60,000 nt of DNA from Adiantum capillus-veneris (lineage: Eukaryota; Streptophyta; Polypodiopsida; Polypodiales; Pteridaceae). Made by a program: the position numbers and the translations under genes. Shown piece after piece: positions 34,301 to 45,690 of this stretch (its first letter is position 1; every line of letters starts with the position of its first letter). The DNA is taken from positions 27,243,969 through 27,303,968 of the forward strand of contig CM043942.1 of NCBI GenBank assembly GCA_014529385.2. The letters are read 5' to 3'. The notes beneath the pieces were generated by a model, which saw only the letters and a program-made list of their open reading frames with translations, was not told where the DNA came from and made no database searches.

Positions 34301-35591
34301 TGCACAGAAAAAAGGCATAGATTATGAAGAGACTTTTTCTCCCACTTGTTGTATGACTATTGTGTGTTTTCTATGTGCATTGGCAGCTCATTTTGGTTGG
34401 GATGTACATCAATCAGACATTGTTACTGCTTCCTTGAATGGTGACATATTTGAGGAAGTTTATGTAATGTAGCCTCTTGATTTTGTCAAGAAAGGACAAG
34501 AGGGAAAAGTGTGCAAATGTAAGAAGGATTTGTATTGGTTGAAGCAATCTCCTCGTGCTTGGTATGAGAAAGCTGACGCTCATTTGGTCAAACAAGTCTT
34601 TCGTAACAGTCCAACAGAAAGCACATTGTATGTAAAGCGTGAGGGTGATGTACTTCTCATTGTGGTTCTTTATGTAGATGATTTGCTGATCACTGGACCA
34701 AATGAGAGACATATTTAAGGCTGATTTGAATGCTACTTTCAAGATGAAATATTTGGGGTTGTTGCATCATTACTTGGGTATACATTTTAAGCAGTGTGAT
34801 GGTGGTATTGCCTTGTGTCAGAAAAGTTACATAGAGACATTACTATGTAAGTTTGGACTTGAGGATTGAAAACCTCCATGGAAACAGGTTTGAAGTTGAG
34901 TCTACATGATGTTGGTGATCCTGCTGATGTCACTCTTTACCAAAACGGTGTTGGCTGCCTCATTTATGTATGCAACACAAGGCCGGATATTCAGTTTGCA
35001 ATCTCTGCATAACCCAGGGCCTAAGCATGGGCATGCTGTCAAGAGGATTTTCCGCTACCTTAGTGGCACTTTACATCTTGGCTTGTTTTATCCCAAGGGG
35101 GAATCATTGCCGCTAGACTCACATGCTTTTTTGGACTCATATTGGGCTGGTTGTTTTGACAGGAGAGTGTCCACTAGCGGTTTTTGTTTCATGCTTGGCA
35201 GTTCATGTATATCATGGTTGAGCAAGAAGCAACCTACTGTGGCCACTTCTAGTTGTGAGGCTGAGTACAGGACAGTCTTCACAGCTACGATTGAGTGTGT
35301 ATGGCTCAGATGCCTTATGGGTGATTTGGGTGTTGGACAGGACACTGCCAACACTACCTACACTAACAGTTAGAGCGCATTGGCAATTGCGAGGAGCCCA
35401 GTTTTTCATGCTCGCACAAAGCACATTGAGGTGCATTACCACTATGTCAAGGAGAGGCTCTCAATAGGAGAGATCAACTTGGCTTATGTGCCAACATAGG
35501 ACAACCTTGCAAATCTTTTCACAAAGGCATTGTCTTGTGAGAAGCTCGAAGCTTTCTGCAAAGCTTTAGGCTTACTCCCCTTTGTGGAATA
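31375..35591 (+). pseudogene. Copia-3 Gag-Pol polyprotein, heavily mutated
   Basis: ATG at 31375 (MADNNTDVFKMFVVEDRLDG) begins a frame that stays open to 33648 except for TAG at 31903-31905. Copia-2 has CAG at that codon. The zinc knuckle CHYCKSNDHLIKWC (about 32218) is intact here, unlike in Copia-2. The protease site is destroyed: after YFDS the frame slips at about 32485 and is restored near 32568. Integrase (TFIDDYSRHAWVFLLK, TLHSDRGGEYMS, QQNGVAERKNRS) is readable in frame. RT has YVDD at 34671-34682 and then breaks. RNase H-region sequence (SSCEAEYRTVFTATIECVWL) lies in a further frame near 35260. The element is dead. Confidence 0.93.
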
Positions 35592-35655
35592 ATCATGTCC
35601 TTAGGGCATGGCACTTCCCTTTACTCATGTGCCAGCTCTCATTCACCGCATCACT

Positions 35656-35667
35656 CCAGGGGGGATT
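35656..35667 (+). other. Copia-3 polypurine tract
   Basis: CCAGGGGGGATT directly before the 3' LTR, identical to that of Copia-2. Confidence 0.9.
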
Positions 35668-35893
35668 TATTACCATATACATGTGGTAGTGATGTGTGTG
35701 AACACATTAGGACCACCGGGGCATTTTTTCCCTCTTTAGGAGGTTCTTTCCCATGTGCATTGTATATACACCCATCACTCTAGGGCTATCTAGCTTTCCA
35801 TCGCACACTAAGAATACACTCTCTATTGTGTGCCTTGAGCTTCCTTCATCTTCTCCAAGCTGTGTGTGTTTCTCTGCAACCCTAATTCCAACA
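35668..35893 (+). repeat. Copia-3 3' LTR
   Basis: 226 bp beginning TATTACC (first G mutated) and ending CCAACA, followed by the second GATAG target copy. Confidence 0.95.
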
Positions 35894-35898
35894 GATAG

Positions 35899-38336
35899 AT
35901 AAAAAAGGATGGTTCATTTCAAAGGATAGAATCTATTATAGCCCATCCTCTCTAGAGCTGAAGGATATTACCAAAGTGAACCCAAAAATATTATTAGAGC
36001 CAAACTCTCCTCCATCAAAAATCAGACTTCGGCGTTGTGACCAAATGAGCATATAATTTGACCAAAACAGATGTAGATATAGATGAGAGTCTAAAATCTA
36101 TGATGCCTTGGGTCCTGAAACCACAGAAGCTCATATCATGGGAGACCCATGGGATAAACAATATCAGGGCAAAGATAATGCTATCTACAGCTTGACTTGG
36201 GGAATAATTTGTCATGTTTCACGGAGACACATAGGAAACTATGCAGAAGATTTACAGATACCAAACATCAATAGTGCTACCCAAAGTGTGCCTTCACAAT
36301 TCCAAAAGCTGAGGCTAAACCAGAGCCAAACAGTTTTGAACTCTCATAATGAATCAGGCTTATAGTGATCACCCTAGGAAGGGGAAAGCTGTAAATCCAT
36401 GAAGCTCAGCTCTAGTACCAGGAAATGCTACACCACTTAGAAGCCCAAGAACTTCTAGACAACATACCCCTTCAAAGCAAAAATCATTGGAAGATCATAT
36501 GGTTGTTGGAAGTTCCCAATTGAAAAAGATTCCATCAAAATCTGTAAACAAATTCTTCTATGAAGATCATCAAGGACAAAAGTTTTAGTTGATCTCCACA
36601 AGTCAAAGCCAAAAGTCGACGAATCCCATAGTGTTCAAGAAATTGCATGTGACGAAGCTCACCCACGCATATCAAGATGAAAATGGCAATGATTATCAGC
36701 AGGTTCATGACCTTGTACAAGCCCCTATGGATGTTAAACTTGAAGTCAAAGACTATCTGAAGATGATGCAAAGCCTCAAGTTACTAGAACAGGTGATAGA
36801 TAGGTCAAAGTCAATGGAAGCTAAAGTCCAAAAAGCTACACAAAGGTCACCACCAAAATCTCCTCTGAAGAGAGAGATTTTACCAAAAAGTGCAGTGGAT
36901 CTTCTATGATCAAAAGTCACTCAAATGCACGCAAACATTGCTCAACAGTTGCAAGGAAAAGGTGCAGTATCATAATCATATGAGTCAACATCAACAGAAG
37001 TAGGTGATCAAGACAAAGCCAATGTAGAAAAAGTTCAACCCAAGGACACTGCCACAACAAAATCAATCAGTGAAAATGAAGAAAAGCTATCAAGTGAAGT
37101 AAAGCTATATTTTCAATTAGACAATAACCTTATGCCTTTTTGCACTTGGAAAAAATGTGGCCAACCACAGCTTTAAGATGCTCCTCAATTTGTGAGGATA
37201 TCTGGCGACAAACGAACAGAATGCTGGGGAATCATCTCCATCGCCATTCAAGTAGGTCTACAGATCATCATCGCCCAATTGCATGTGATCACATCAAAAG
37301 ATCTTACAGATGACATCATAGTGGGCATGCCAATGGCCCAGAAGATGTTAGAGACACGGAGTTCAAACATGATAGAGTCATCACAGACAACAAAGAATGA
37401 AGACCAAGATTGGTCACTCGTGGATGACAACACAAAGTTCTCAAGCACAGTTAAAATGGAGACCAATTCCATATCAAAGCTTATTGAAGATGATTCATCT
37501 CCATTGAACTTAATCTTAAAAGATCTTAGTGCAGATCAGGCATCAAGAAGTGTAGATCAAATAGAGAAAAGAGCAATCACAAAAGCTATTGAGCAAAGAA
37601 TGCCACCAAGATAAGAAGTAAAGAAGATCAAAATTGCAGAAACCCATGAAGCAATAGGAAGTCCAAAGATCCAAACATTGCCAGCTAAATCAGCCGATGA
37701 AAGTCAGATTGGAAATCAAAGTCTCAAGCCACCCTCCATAGATACACATTTAGGTCAAGATGAGACCATGACAAAAGTAGGACAGAAATCTTCAATAGCA
37801 CCTCTAATGAGAATAGCTATAGTCCTCAGTAGTGTAAATGGAGCAAGTGTCAGATGCAATACCCTATGGATAAAGAAGTGGAGTGCAATATGATTGCATA
37901 AAATATCCAAAGGATCCTCTAGCTCACTACATGCAAACATGATAACAAAACAATGCTAGGTATGCATACAGGTCAAGAAGACATAGTTGTTATTCTTAGC
38001 ATCCAGAAGCATGAAGAGCAGATAAAGTTTCAAGTAAAGACTTCAAAAGACATGCATGCAGATGTCATCCTTGGACATTAGTGGTTAAACCAATACAAGG
38101 CCTCCAAAGAAGATACAATGTCAATACTCTCTTTTCCAAGAGGTAGCCAACAACATTTACAGGTACCGTTAATGCTATATTCAGAGTTGCAAAAGTCACA
38201 AGAATCAAAGATAAATCCTGAAAACAAAGGTAAAGCCAAAGTGGACCTTACACTGATTAGCACGAAAGGTGTGACATCATATGCCTCTACATCAAAGAAC
38301 CCTCGTGGATCAGATACTTCTAGCAAGTCAGGATTT
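35899..38336 (+). pseudogene. Element B downstream coding region with two protease-like stretches
   Basis: Decayed plus-strand coding continuing after the Copia-3 insertion; frames change often. Around 36170-36215 MGDPWDKQYQGKDNAIYSL echoes MGDP..QYKGQDGVVYNL of the Gag-like ORF. At 37180-37347 the run APQFVRISGDKRTECWG, IAIQVG, HVITSKD and DIIVGMPMAQ follows the layout of a retropepsin C-terminal half (target for 'dvILGmdwL'). At 37959-38150 TGQEDIVVILSIQ, FQVKTSKD and VILGH-stop-WLNQYKAS repeats that layout and fits the family better; the stop is TAG. No DSG/DTG active site was found in front of either, so only half-domains are claimed. No RT or integrase wording occurs. Confidence 0.45.
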
Positions 38337-38399
38337 TAAAACTTTAAGTCAATTGCTGACCTAATTGAAACCTCTAGGAAGGCACCCAAAAAAACAAAA

Positions 38400-39449
38400 A
38401 TGTTTCACCCAAAGTACTCAAGAAAGCAAAAGATAGTCAAGCAAGTGTTCGTTTCGAGCAATTTAGTCAAAGTCAATGATCCGGTTTGGATTAAAGATAG
38501 GAAATCAACACAAAAAAACAAGCACATCGGATGGATAGCATCACAATGGAGCTTAAAAGAACAAGAGTACTATAGAGGTGATAGACATATATAGGTACCA
38601 AAACTACAGGTAACGGCATATGAAGTAACATCAAGACTCTCCCAAGAAAGAAGGCCCACTAGGTATTAACCTCGACAATGTCCTAGGATACCTAAGAAGC
38701 GGGTATACAACAGAACAACATCAAAAGATGCTAAAGTATACCACAACACTAAAGAGGATACAAAACAAAGACAAATCTCAAAGAATCTTCCTCTTGGACA
38801 AGGATTCTACACAGGTTATACAAAGATTTGGCTACCAGTCGACCACAAGCCAACTGCAACTACACTAGGCCTACATGAAAATCTCAAGAGCTCAACAAGA
38901 CCTAGAGCTAAGAAAAGTCAACAAAGGAGTTACAAAGGTCCTCAAGAAATTTGGATTCCTAAGTATTCCAATGAACCGATTCAAAAGCCAAATGCCGACA
39001 GCCAACAAAGGCCTACAGCAACCTCAAAGACTCCTTACAACAGGCCCATTTGGATAATCACTCGAACAATGGAGTCTTCACAGTCAAAGAAGGACAACCC
39101 AACCAATGCGAATGCAGATTTAAAGAAGATAAAATAGGTATGGCAAAATAAACCTTCAATTCCAACTTGGTCCTTCACTAATCCTCTTTTTGAGGATTCA
39201 AGCTTACTTTTACCTGAAGAAATGTTTGTAGTAAGCACAGAATGTAAAAAGTCAAGTTGCCAAGGTGCAAAAAAAAAACACTCTTTGGCAGTCGGGCTAT
39301 TGAGCCATAAAATGAGCAAAGCTTTAGTCCCAAAGCTTCAAGTCGTAATAAACTATGTGCTACGAGTCGTAATTATAAGGCTTACACTCAAGCTAGAAGA
39401 GTTTAGCATATCTAAGTCATGTCACTCATGCTGGATCAGACGAGCATAA
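38400..39449 (+). pseudogene. Element B basic repeat-motif tail
   Basis: Lys/Gln/Ser/Thr-rich coding remnants in shifting frames, with a recurring short motif of the form aromatic-x-G-x3-I-W-x-P. Examples are FYTGYTKIWLPVD (about 38810-38850), SYKGPQEIWIPKY (about 38925-38965) and YYRGDRHI-stop-VPKL (about 38570-38605, TAG where TGG would fit). NDPVWIKDRK lies at about 38475. Function unknown; the composition suggests a nucleic-acid-binding tail. Part of the same decayed ORF set as 35899-38336. Confidence 0.35.
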
Positions 39450-40198
39450 GAGTCGAAGTCTATTAACTTACAATTGGTGGAGTGTCATAGAGTCCAACAC
39501 TCACGCATAGTGCACACTAAGATGAGAGCACATATCCTCGCAAAACAAAAACCATTCTTAAAGGGGTGCCAGCTTGCAAAGCCATGTCATGTGCTTTTAT
39601 AGCTACACCATCTTTTTGAAGAACCCCTCAAAATCTTTCTTGCACAGTATATTGTTTCCCATGCATTTCTATGAATGCATATAGGATGTCCCATCATTGG
39701 AAAATATGCATTAGACACGTTTTTTTGCTTCCACCTATGCACCTTGAGTGGACTACAGCAGGCAAACCAATGTTCCATCATGCTACCTTCATATATTTGT
39801 TGCCCTCTTATTTTATATCTATCAGCAAATAGTCCCTTCAGTACTTTGTTAATATTTTCCATTCTAATTAGTACTTCATAGTGCGCTTATCCCAAAGGCG
39901 CTTTTTTCCCACTAGGTTTTTTCCTTTTTGGTCATCCAGGTATTAGACCCTAATTTAGATCTTCATCATTTTACTTCTCTTATACATGCTCATAATAAAT
40001 AAACAACAGCCTTGCCATTATGTTGCTTCAATGGACAAATGCGACATCATCTCTCACACCACTGAAGATGTTACAGTAAATTAAACCTCATCAACAATCC
40101 AACAACAAATGAAAAGAATAAGCCCATCAACAACCAATCAAAACCTTCCATTGTCTCCACGGACACTTCTCAACGGTGCCCAAGGACGGGCACTAAAA
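39450..40198. other. Element B 3' non-coding region
   Basis: No convincing ORF or repeat. It leads into the polypurine tract before the putative LTR. Confidence 0.45.
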
Positions 40199-40212
40199 TT
40201 GGAAGGGGGGAA
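40199..40212 (+). other. Putative polypurine tract of element B
   Basis: TTGGAAGGGGGGAA directly before TGTTAACTG, as expected next to a 3' LTR. Confidence 0.65.
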
Positions 40213-40670
40213 TGTTAACTGATCATTTGCAGTTAACAAGAGCTGCTAAAGATCAAAGCCTTATGAATGCACATCGAAGATGAATATGAAGAAGCAGTGA
40301 AGATTGGAGTTACACATTTTTCACATTTTTCCAAAACTTGTATCGTAATTTTCTGATCTATTTAGCCATTGTGATAATTGTAACATGTTACGGGCTCAAT
40401 AAGAGTTCCAAGATGTAAAGAATAGGTCAGTTAGTGTACCCATGTTGCAAATATAGTAAGTTGTGGAGCCTCAAAGTTCTTGGGTGTTGAGACATTACAC
40501 ATTTTAAACCTTGGCTAAGGTATATAAGCTACTTTTTGTAAGTTTGGACCTAAGTTTTTGGATAAGAAATACACAGCGTGAGCTAACGGTGCTCATTTCT
40601 CTCCTTCTCATGCTTCCTACTCCCTCATTGGTTGTCACATTGTAGTGTTGTCTGTTACATTGCAATCACA
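40213..40670 (+). repeat. Putative 3' LTR of element B
   Basis: Starts TGTTAACTG after the purine tract and may end ..AATCACA near 40670. A TATA-like GGTATATAAGC lies near 40518. The first 26 bp form an inverted repeat with 9-bp perfect arms (TGTTAACTG / CAGTTAACA). No 5' partner is present, so the right end is uncertain. Confidence 0.45.
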
Positions 40671-41640
40671 GGTAAGAGCTCTACGCATTGACGTAAACAT
40701 ATCATGGTAAATTGTAGTTTTTTGCATCGCCAACCTGCGGCCTAATTTCATCATAAGTAGGAATTTAAGCTAAAAAATCACAAAGTAATCATAGGTGGGG
40801 TATTGGGGCATCATTGCTAAGCATTTAGATGCATTTGGGGTCAAAAATGACTAGGTCAAATTCTCACTGCTGTTAAACCATAAGCATGTGTGCTTAGGTC
40901 TTAGATACTTGTCCTAGAAGTTTCGTAACATTCGGATGGAGTTTGATGTTGTAACAATCATGTTTTGTTTGCCGATTAGTGACTAGCTTTTGATGACTTA
41001 GGTCATTTGAGTGTAGCTTGAGTTAGATGTGATTTGTATGTTGTTTTCCAAGAGATTGACACCCTCTTGTAGCCTCTATGTACCAGTCAAGTCAGCTTCA
41101 TCCCATGGATTGACAATTATGTTCGTGGTTCTCGCTATGTCTGCAATAAGATAAGACTGAGGTTAGGAAACCCACTCACACCTTGGTCATGTAAACTAGT
41201 TGGTTCAACCATGAATTTCTCATGCATGTTTGTCTTAACAATAGTATGGTACTGTACAATTTGAGGTTCCATGGTGAAACTGTTGATAGATTCAATTCTC
41301 TTGGAGACTTGAATTAAAATTCCTGGTCAATAATGCACATTGTGTGTATTTGTAACTACACTCTTCTTAATTATGAACCCTGTTGACTCCAAATTGTGCA
41401 ATTCAGTAGCAATCAAGTTTGTTTCTTGCTCCACACACCATATGTTGGGTACTCTAGCTGGATATTTAGTGATTGTGTTACAAATCTGGCATGTGTGATC
41501 CACATTGTTATTGCAGATTCACATGAATTGGGTCTTTAAGCCTCTACATAAGCTATCTACTTTGTTTCCCCAAGTTGTGCCCAAAAGGATGGTGCAATGG
41601 TGCTTATGTAGATTTTTTTAATGTTTTTTTTGCACTTCTC
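40671..41640. other. Intergenic, nothing recognised
   Basis: AT-rich DNA without supported coding, RNA or repeat features. Confidence 0.5.
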
Positions 41641-41644
41641 AACT

Positions 41645-42305
41645 CTAGACCCTAACCATCTTTGGATGAACTCTACTACCCTTTGGTATACAAAAAATTC
41701 TCCACATTTTCTTGTGTATGTTGTTCTCCTCTACCACCAGTCCTTCCTCAAGTTCCTTGCATTCTTGAGAGGCCACTCTGGTAGCTGCTTGCACACCTCT
41801 TTGATTATGTGCAACCGTTTGCATCAAGTACTCGGTCCAATGTGAAGCATTTTCTTCCTCACAATTGATATTCCCCGTCTATTTTTGTTTCTTGGATATT
41901 ATACTATTATCCCCTTCGACTATTGGGTGTTCATTGAGAGGAGCACCTCCGATTTGATCCTAAATCTCTCTTGGAATAGCTATTGGTGTGGGTGCTCACT
42001 TGTTTTGCCCGATGAGCCAACTTTTTTCTAGAAGGTCCAACCCCATGGTATATGTCCTCCACAAAAGCTAACATTTTCATGCTTTGAAGAAAAGAGTTTG
42101 ATAGGTCAGACACACATGGATCATAGAAGCTCAACATCTCTTTATTGTCCTCCCTTGCTAACCAACTCGCGTGCTTTGTTTTTACCAAGTTTGTTGTAGA
42201 AATGAATGATAATTCCTTCACTTCCTGCAACACAATTGTTATCAATGACATAATAGGGTTCCAAATTAGTTTACTTAAAATATGGCCGAATAATGTTTGC
42301 CACAA
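41645..42305 (-). other. Two unrecognised minus-strand open frames
   Basis: Open frames at 42305-41931 (124 codons, e.g. WLAREDNKEMLSFYDPCVSD) and 41827-41645 (60 codons, e.g. GVQAATRVASQECKELEEG) have ordinary amino-acid composition and no internal low complexity. They lie on the same strand and could be pieces of one decayed transposase or host gene. I recognise no domain and would not name them. They end just before a Copia fragment at 42330. Confidence 0.25.
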
Positions 42306-42329
42306 AAAATATTGGCATCAAATTTATTC

Positions 42330-42945
42330 ATAGCCCAGGGTCTAAAAATTACTATTGAGAGAATCTTTTGTTACTTGGGTGGCACTTTACATCTTGGATT
42401 GGCAGCAAATTTATTCATAGCCGACGGTCTATAAATTAGTATTAAGAGAATCTTTTGTTACTTGGATGGCACTTTACATCTTGGATTGTTTCATCCCAAG
42501 GGGGGATCATTGCCACTAAATTTGCATGCTTTTTTGAACTCAAATTGGGCTGGTTGTTATGACATGTGAGTATACGCACATAGTTTTTATTTCATGCTTG
42601 GCAGTTCATGCATACAATGATTGAGCAAGAAGCAACCTACTGTGAGGTTGAGTACAGGACAACCTTCACAGCAGCTAAGGTTGAGTTTGTATTCCCCACA
42701 CACCTTATGGCTGATTTGGGTGTTGGACAAGACATTGTGACCATCACCTACACTCACAATCAGCACGTATTGGTAGTTTCAAGGAACCCAGTTTCTCATG
42801 CTTGCACAAAGCACATTGAGGTGCATTATCACTATGTCAGAGAGAGACTCTCAGCTAGAGAGATTAGCTTGGCTTATGTGCCGACACAGTACAACCTTGC
42901 AGATCTGTTCACAAACGCATTGCCTTGTGAGCAAGGATTTCATTG
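42330..42945 (+). pseudogene. Fragment of Copia-2/3 family RNase H region
   Basis: The plus strand encodes GTLHLGLFHPKGGSLPLNLH, then EVEYRTTFTAA and CTKHIEVHYHYVRERLSARE with DLFTNALPCEQ. This is the C-terminal RNase H part of the Copia-2/Copia-3 family. About 90 bp at the left (CAAATTTATTCATAGCC.. to ..CATCTTGGATT) are tandemly duplicated, 42318-42408 and 42409-42486. No LTRs accompany it. Confidence 0.85.
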
Positions 42946-42959
42946 ACATAATCAAGACT

Positions 42960-43160
42960 GTGTGATTACATTAATAACTCTAGTATGTACACAAAAAAAT
43001 CACGTGATCACGTTAATTGTTAACGTAATCTTGATGGTGACCTACAGAAACCAATAGAGCCAGTAGGCCTGCCGGGCTTTTCCATTTTCTCGGTGGGTCC
43101 CTCCAGGCTATAGGGTTTTCCCGGCGGGCCCGCCGGGAAAATGAAAAAGCCCGACGGGCC
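42960..43160 (+). repeat. Dispersed GC-rich palindromic repeat, copy 2 (inverted)
   Basis: Contains a perfect 26-bp palindrome at 43116-43141 (13-bp arm TTTTCCCGGCGGG). Two more GCCGGGCTTTT-type units lie at 43060-43085 and 43142-43160. The flank includes GATCACGTTAATTGTTAACG. Block plus flank match the reverse complement of 1471-1720. Confidence 0.65.
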
Positions 43161-43164
43161 CAAC

Positions 43165-43962
43165 TGTATATAGTAAACCTCTTCTTACTTTGGCATTCTA
43201 ACTAGGCAAATCCTTGGGGAGTATATCCAAGCACCGAGTATAGTCATCTCCATGTGAATTGACCTAAGGTTACAGAGTCACAGGTCCTATTTTTTGGGCC
43301 GAACGTGATTCTTAATTCGATAACCACTTCTAGAAATATTTAAACCCTTCATTGAACATAAAGGTACAAAACCAAAACAATTGAGAATTTGGAGAGACGT
43401 GCTCATTGTGATGAAGCCATTGGTCCATAAAAGGGTTGTAGTTGGTTTTAGAAGATGAGCATATTTAAATAACGAGTTGATAGTCAAGGGTCGGATGCCC
43501 TATACTAGTGTACTGGGTATATAAAGATCCTTAAAGTCTTGCATTTTTCACCATCATAGATTTGAATTGATATACATTTCCATTGTACAATATGAGAGCA
43601 ATAATCCTTAATTGGGTGAAATTAGCTTTTATATATTGAATTGGATGCATAAGGGCATGTGATATTCCATGTGATAGCTTTCCACATAGAATGATGGTGC
43701 ATATGGTGAGGTTTCACCCCATGATGTAGCTTTCTACTTAAGATGATGGGGTATATGGTGAGGTTTCACCCGATGAAATGGCCATTGATGTCACCGTTTA
43801 TGATGTCTATATAAGAGGCTTGTAATCTCTCCTTTTTAGTGCATAATCAAGATTTATTTTAGAGTCTACATTGTTTATCTCTATTCTCTTTGATTACACG
43901 CACACACACATATGCACACGTATGCATGTGCACGTGCACAACACACACACCATGAATGCTAC
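43165..43962. other. Intergenic with a 52-bp tandem pair
   Basis: No gene seen. At 43672-43775 a roughly 52-bp unit (TAGCTTTC..GATGGTGCATATGGTGAGG) occurs twice in tandem. A CA-rich stretch lies near 43895-43955. Confidence 0.6.
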
Positions 43963-44811
43963 ACTCATTAATCCTCCCTGACTACAATTCCAAAGCCCTC
44001 AAATGGAGTGTGTGAGAGGTCCCCAACTTGCTGACTCTAAAAGTGGGATGCAGTCCTTGACAGGTCTCTAGGTCTAATAAAAACTGATATCTTTAAGTAA
44101 GAAAAATTTGGGGAATAGATCTTTTCCATTGGCAATGGCTAGAGACTATAGACCTAGAAAACAAACATAGTTCTGTCTTGCAAGCAGTAACGAGACAAAA
44201 TATGAAATATCCACACAAAAGATCGGCCCTATAACTTTTTCAAATGGGCTAAGGCATCCTCGTCCAACTCTTTTTTTCATCTACATGAGTGAGGGCGTAG
44301 CCATTGGTGGACTCCTCTTCCACTGAAGAAGTCTTTTAAATGTTAATACGTAGGAATGGATAGTTATGTGACTAATCCTCCCTGACTACAATTCCAACTC
44401 ATTAATCCTCCCTGACTACAATTCCAAATCCCTCAAATGGAGTGTGTGAGAGGTCCCCAACTTGCTGACTCTAAAAGTGGGATGCAGTCCTTGACAGGTC
44501 TCTAGGTCTAATAAAAACTGATATCTTTAAGTAAGAAAAATTTGGGGAATAGATCTTTTCCATTGGCAATGGCTAGAGACTATAGACCTAGAAAACAAAC
44601 ATAGTTCTGTCTTGCAAGCAGTAACGAGACAAAATATGAAATATCCACACAAAAGATCGGCCCTATAACTTTTTCAAATGGGCTAAGGCATCCTCGTCCA
44701 ACTCTTTTTTTCATCTACATGAGTGAGGGCGTAGCCATTGGTGGACTCCTCTTCCACTGAAGAAGTCTTTTAAATGTTAATACGTAGGAATGGATAGTTA
44801 TGTGACTAATC
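43963..44811. repeat. Near-identical 434-bp tandem duplication
   Basis: The block beginning ACTCATTAATCCTCCCTG at 43963 starts again at 44397 and runs to about 44811. I found essentially no differences over more than 400 bp. A third, diverged copy of the same block lies at 47430-47830. Confidence 0.93.
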
Positions 44812-45485
44812 AGGCCCACCCATTCATGATTGACAACCTTAGTCAATCCCCACTTACCACCCTCCACTCACACATGCTTTTTTATTTTTTAATTGAAAAC
44901 GGCATTGAAAAGCATTCTTTAACAAACAAGCATCTTTAAACTTAAGACAAGGTACGATCACTTAGAATATCCTTGAAAAACCGACTCGTATTCAGCTTGC
45001 CTCAAGCACACCTTTACCCCACCTATACATGGATGAAAAACGGCACCCTTCCTTATTCATAGTCTGAGGTGAAAAAATCATCACCCAAAGTGCGAAGCGT
45101 GGCATACGCCAAACTAGTTCCCCATACACCTAGGATAAAAAATAATATCCTAAGATATATACAAACATATACATACACGGAGTAAAAACTCCTCGTACAT
45201 GGGGGTAACCGACTTATCGTTGGCTGAAAAGCCTTCGTTGCTCATCACGTGAAGTGAAAATATTTCAAGAAATCAGAGGTGTCTTGAGACAAGTTGTCTG
45301 AAGGATGATCAATCAGGTCTTTCCTAGTTCAACCAAGCTAACCCAAGAATTTCTTTACTAGTTTACAAACAATTGCACGATGTTTCTTGAAAGGTACCCT
45401 TTCGTTCTTAGCCAATTCAATAATTCCTAAGTACCATTCCTCTCCTTGACAGGTGTAATGTCACAACTTTAAAAACTTAAGCTTC

Positions 45486-45690
45486 TTATAAACTTAATTT
45501 ATAACCAAGATCCACTTGTGAATGATCTGAAATCTGTTGAGGCTCAGGTACACGCACTTTCTCATTCGTTGGCCTACCACTCATACCAGCCTCATGGTCA
45601 TGAGTGGCCCTAGCCCTCTTTGAATTGACATCATTATTTGGATGTTGATTTTCCCGGGTTCTGTTGGGATCCATAGTCTTTAGCCTTATA
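45486..45690 (-). other. Small exon-like open frame, duplicated at 50040-50220
   Basis: On the minus strand, ATG at about 45672 opens MDPNRTRENQHPNNDVNSK and continues to SDHSQVDLG before GTTATAAATT, which could be a splice donor. A TATA-like CTTTTATAAGG lies about 20 bp upstream. The diverged copy near 50215 has an equivalent ATG (MSPKKTRANQYPDDD) but a 1-bp insertion breaks the frame. The hydrophilic, basic content would suit the first exon of a transposase or nuclear protein. No family is recognised and expression is unknown. Confidence 0.3.

Larger units (their letters stand above)
30789..35893 (+). mobile_element. Complete but old Copia LTR retrotransposon (Copia-3)
   Basis: 5105 bp on the plus strand with 226-bp LTRs (30789-31014, 35668-35893) that differ at well over 20 positions. 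The target-site duplication GATAG (30784-30788, 35894-35898) is perfect. It is the same family as Copia-2 and inserted into element B between its Gag-like ORF and the downstream coding region. Confidence 0.96.
22988..40670 (+). mobile_element. Element B: RT-less LTR-type retroelement split by Copia-2 and Copia-3
   Basis: With the two Copia insertions removed, a plus-strand unit remains: array B, leader, Gag-like ORF with zinc knuckle (29808-30659), a long decayed coding region with two protease-like stretches (35894-39449), a polypurine tract (about 40199-40212) and a putative LTR from 40213. I found no RT or integrase and no 5' LTR. It resembles a non-autonomous Gag-protease element; its left end was lost at the junction with the Gypsy relic. 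Confidence 0.6.

Noticed and set aside
41645-42305. Possible hAT or other transposase
   Set aside because: No zinc finger, catalytic or dimerisation motif could be pointed to.
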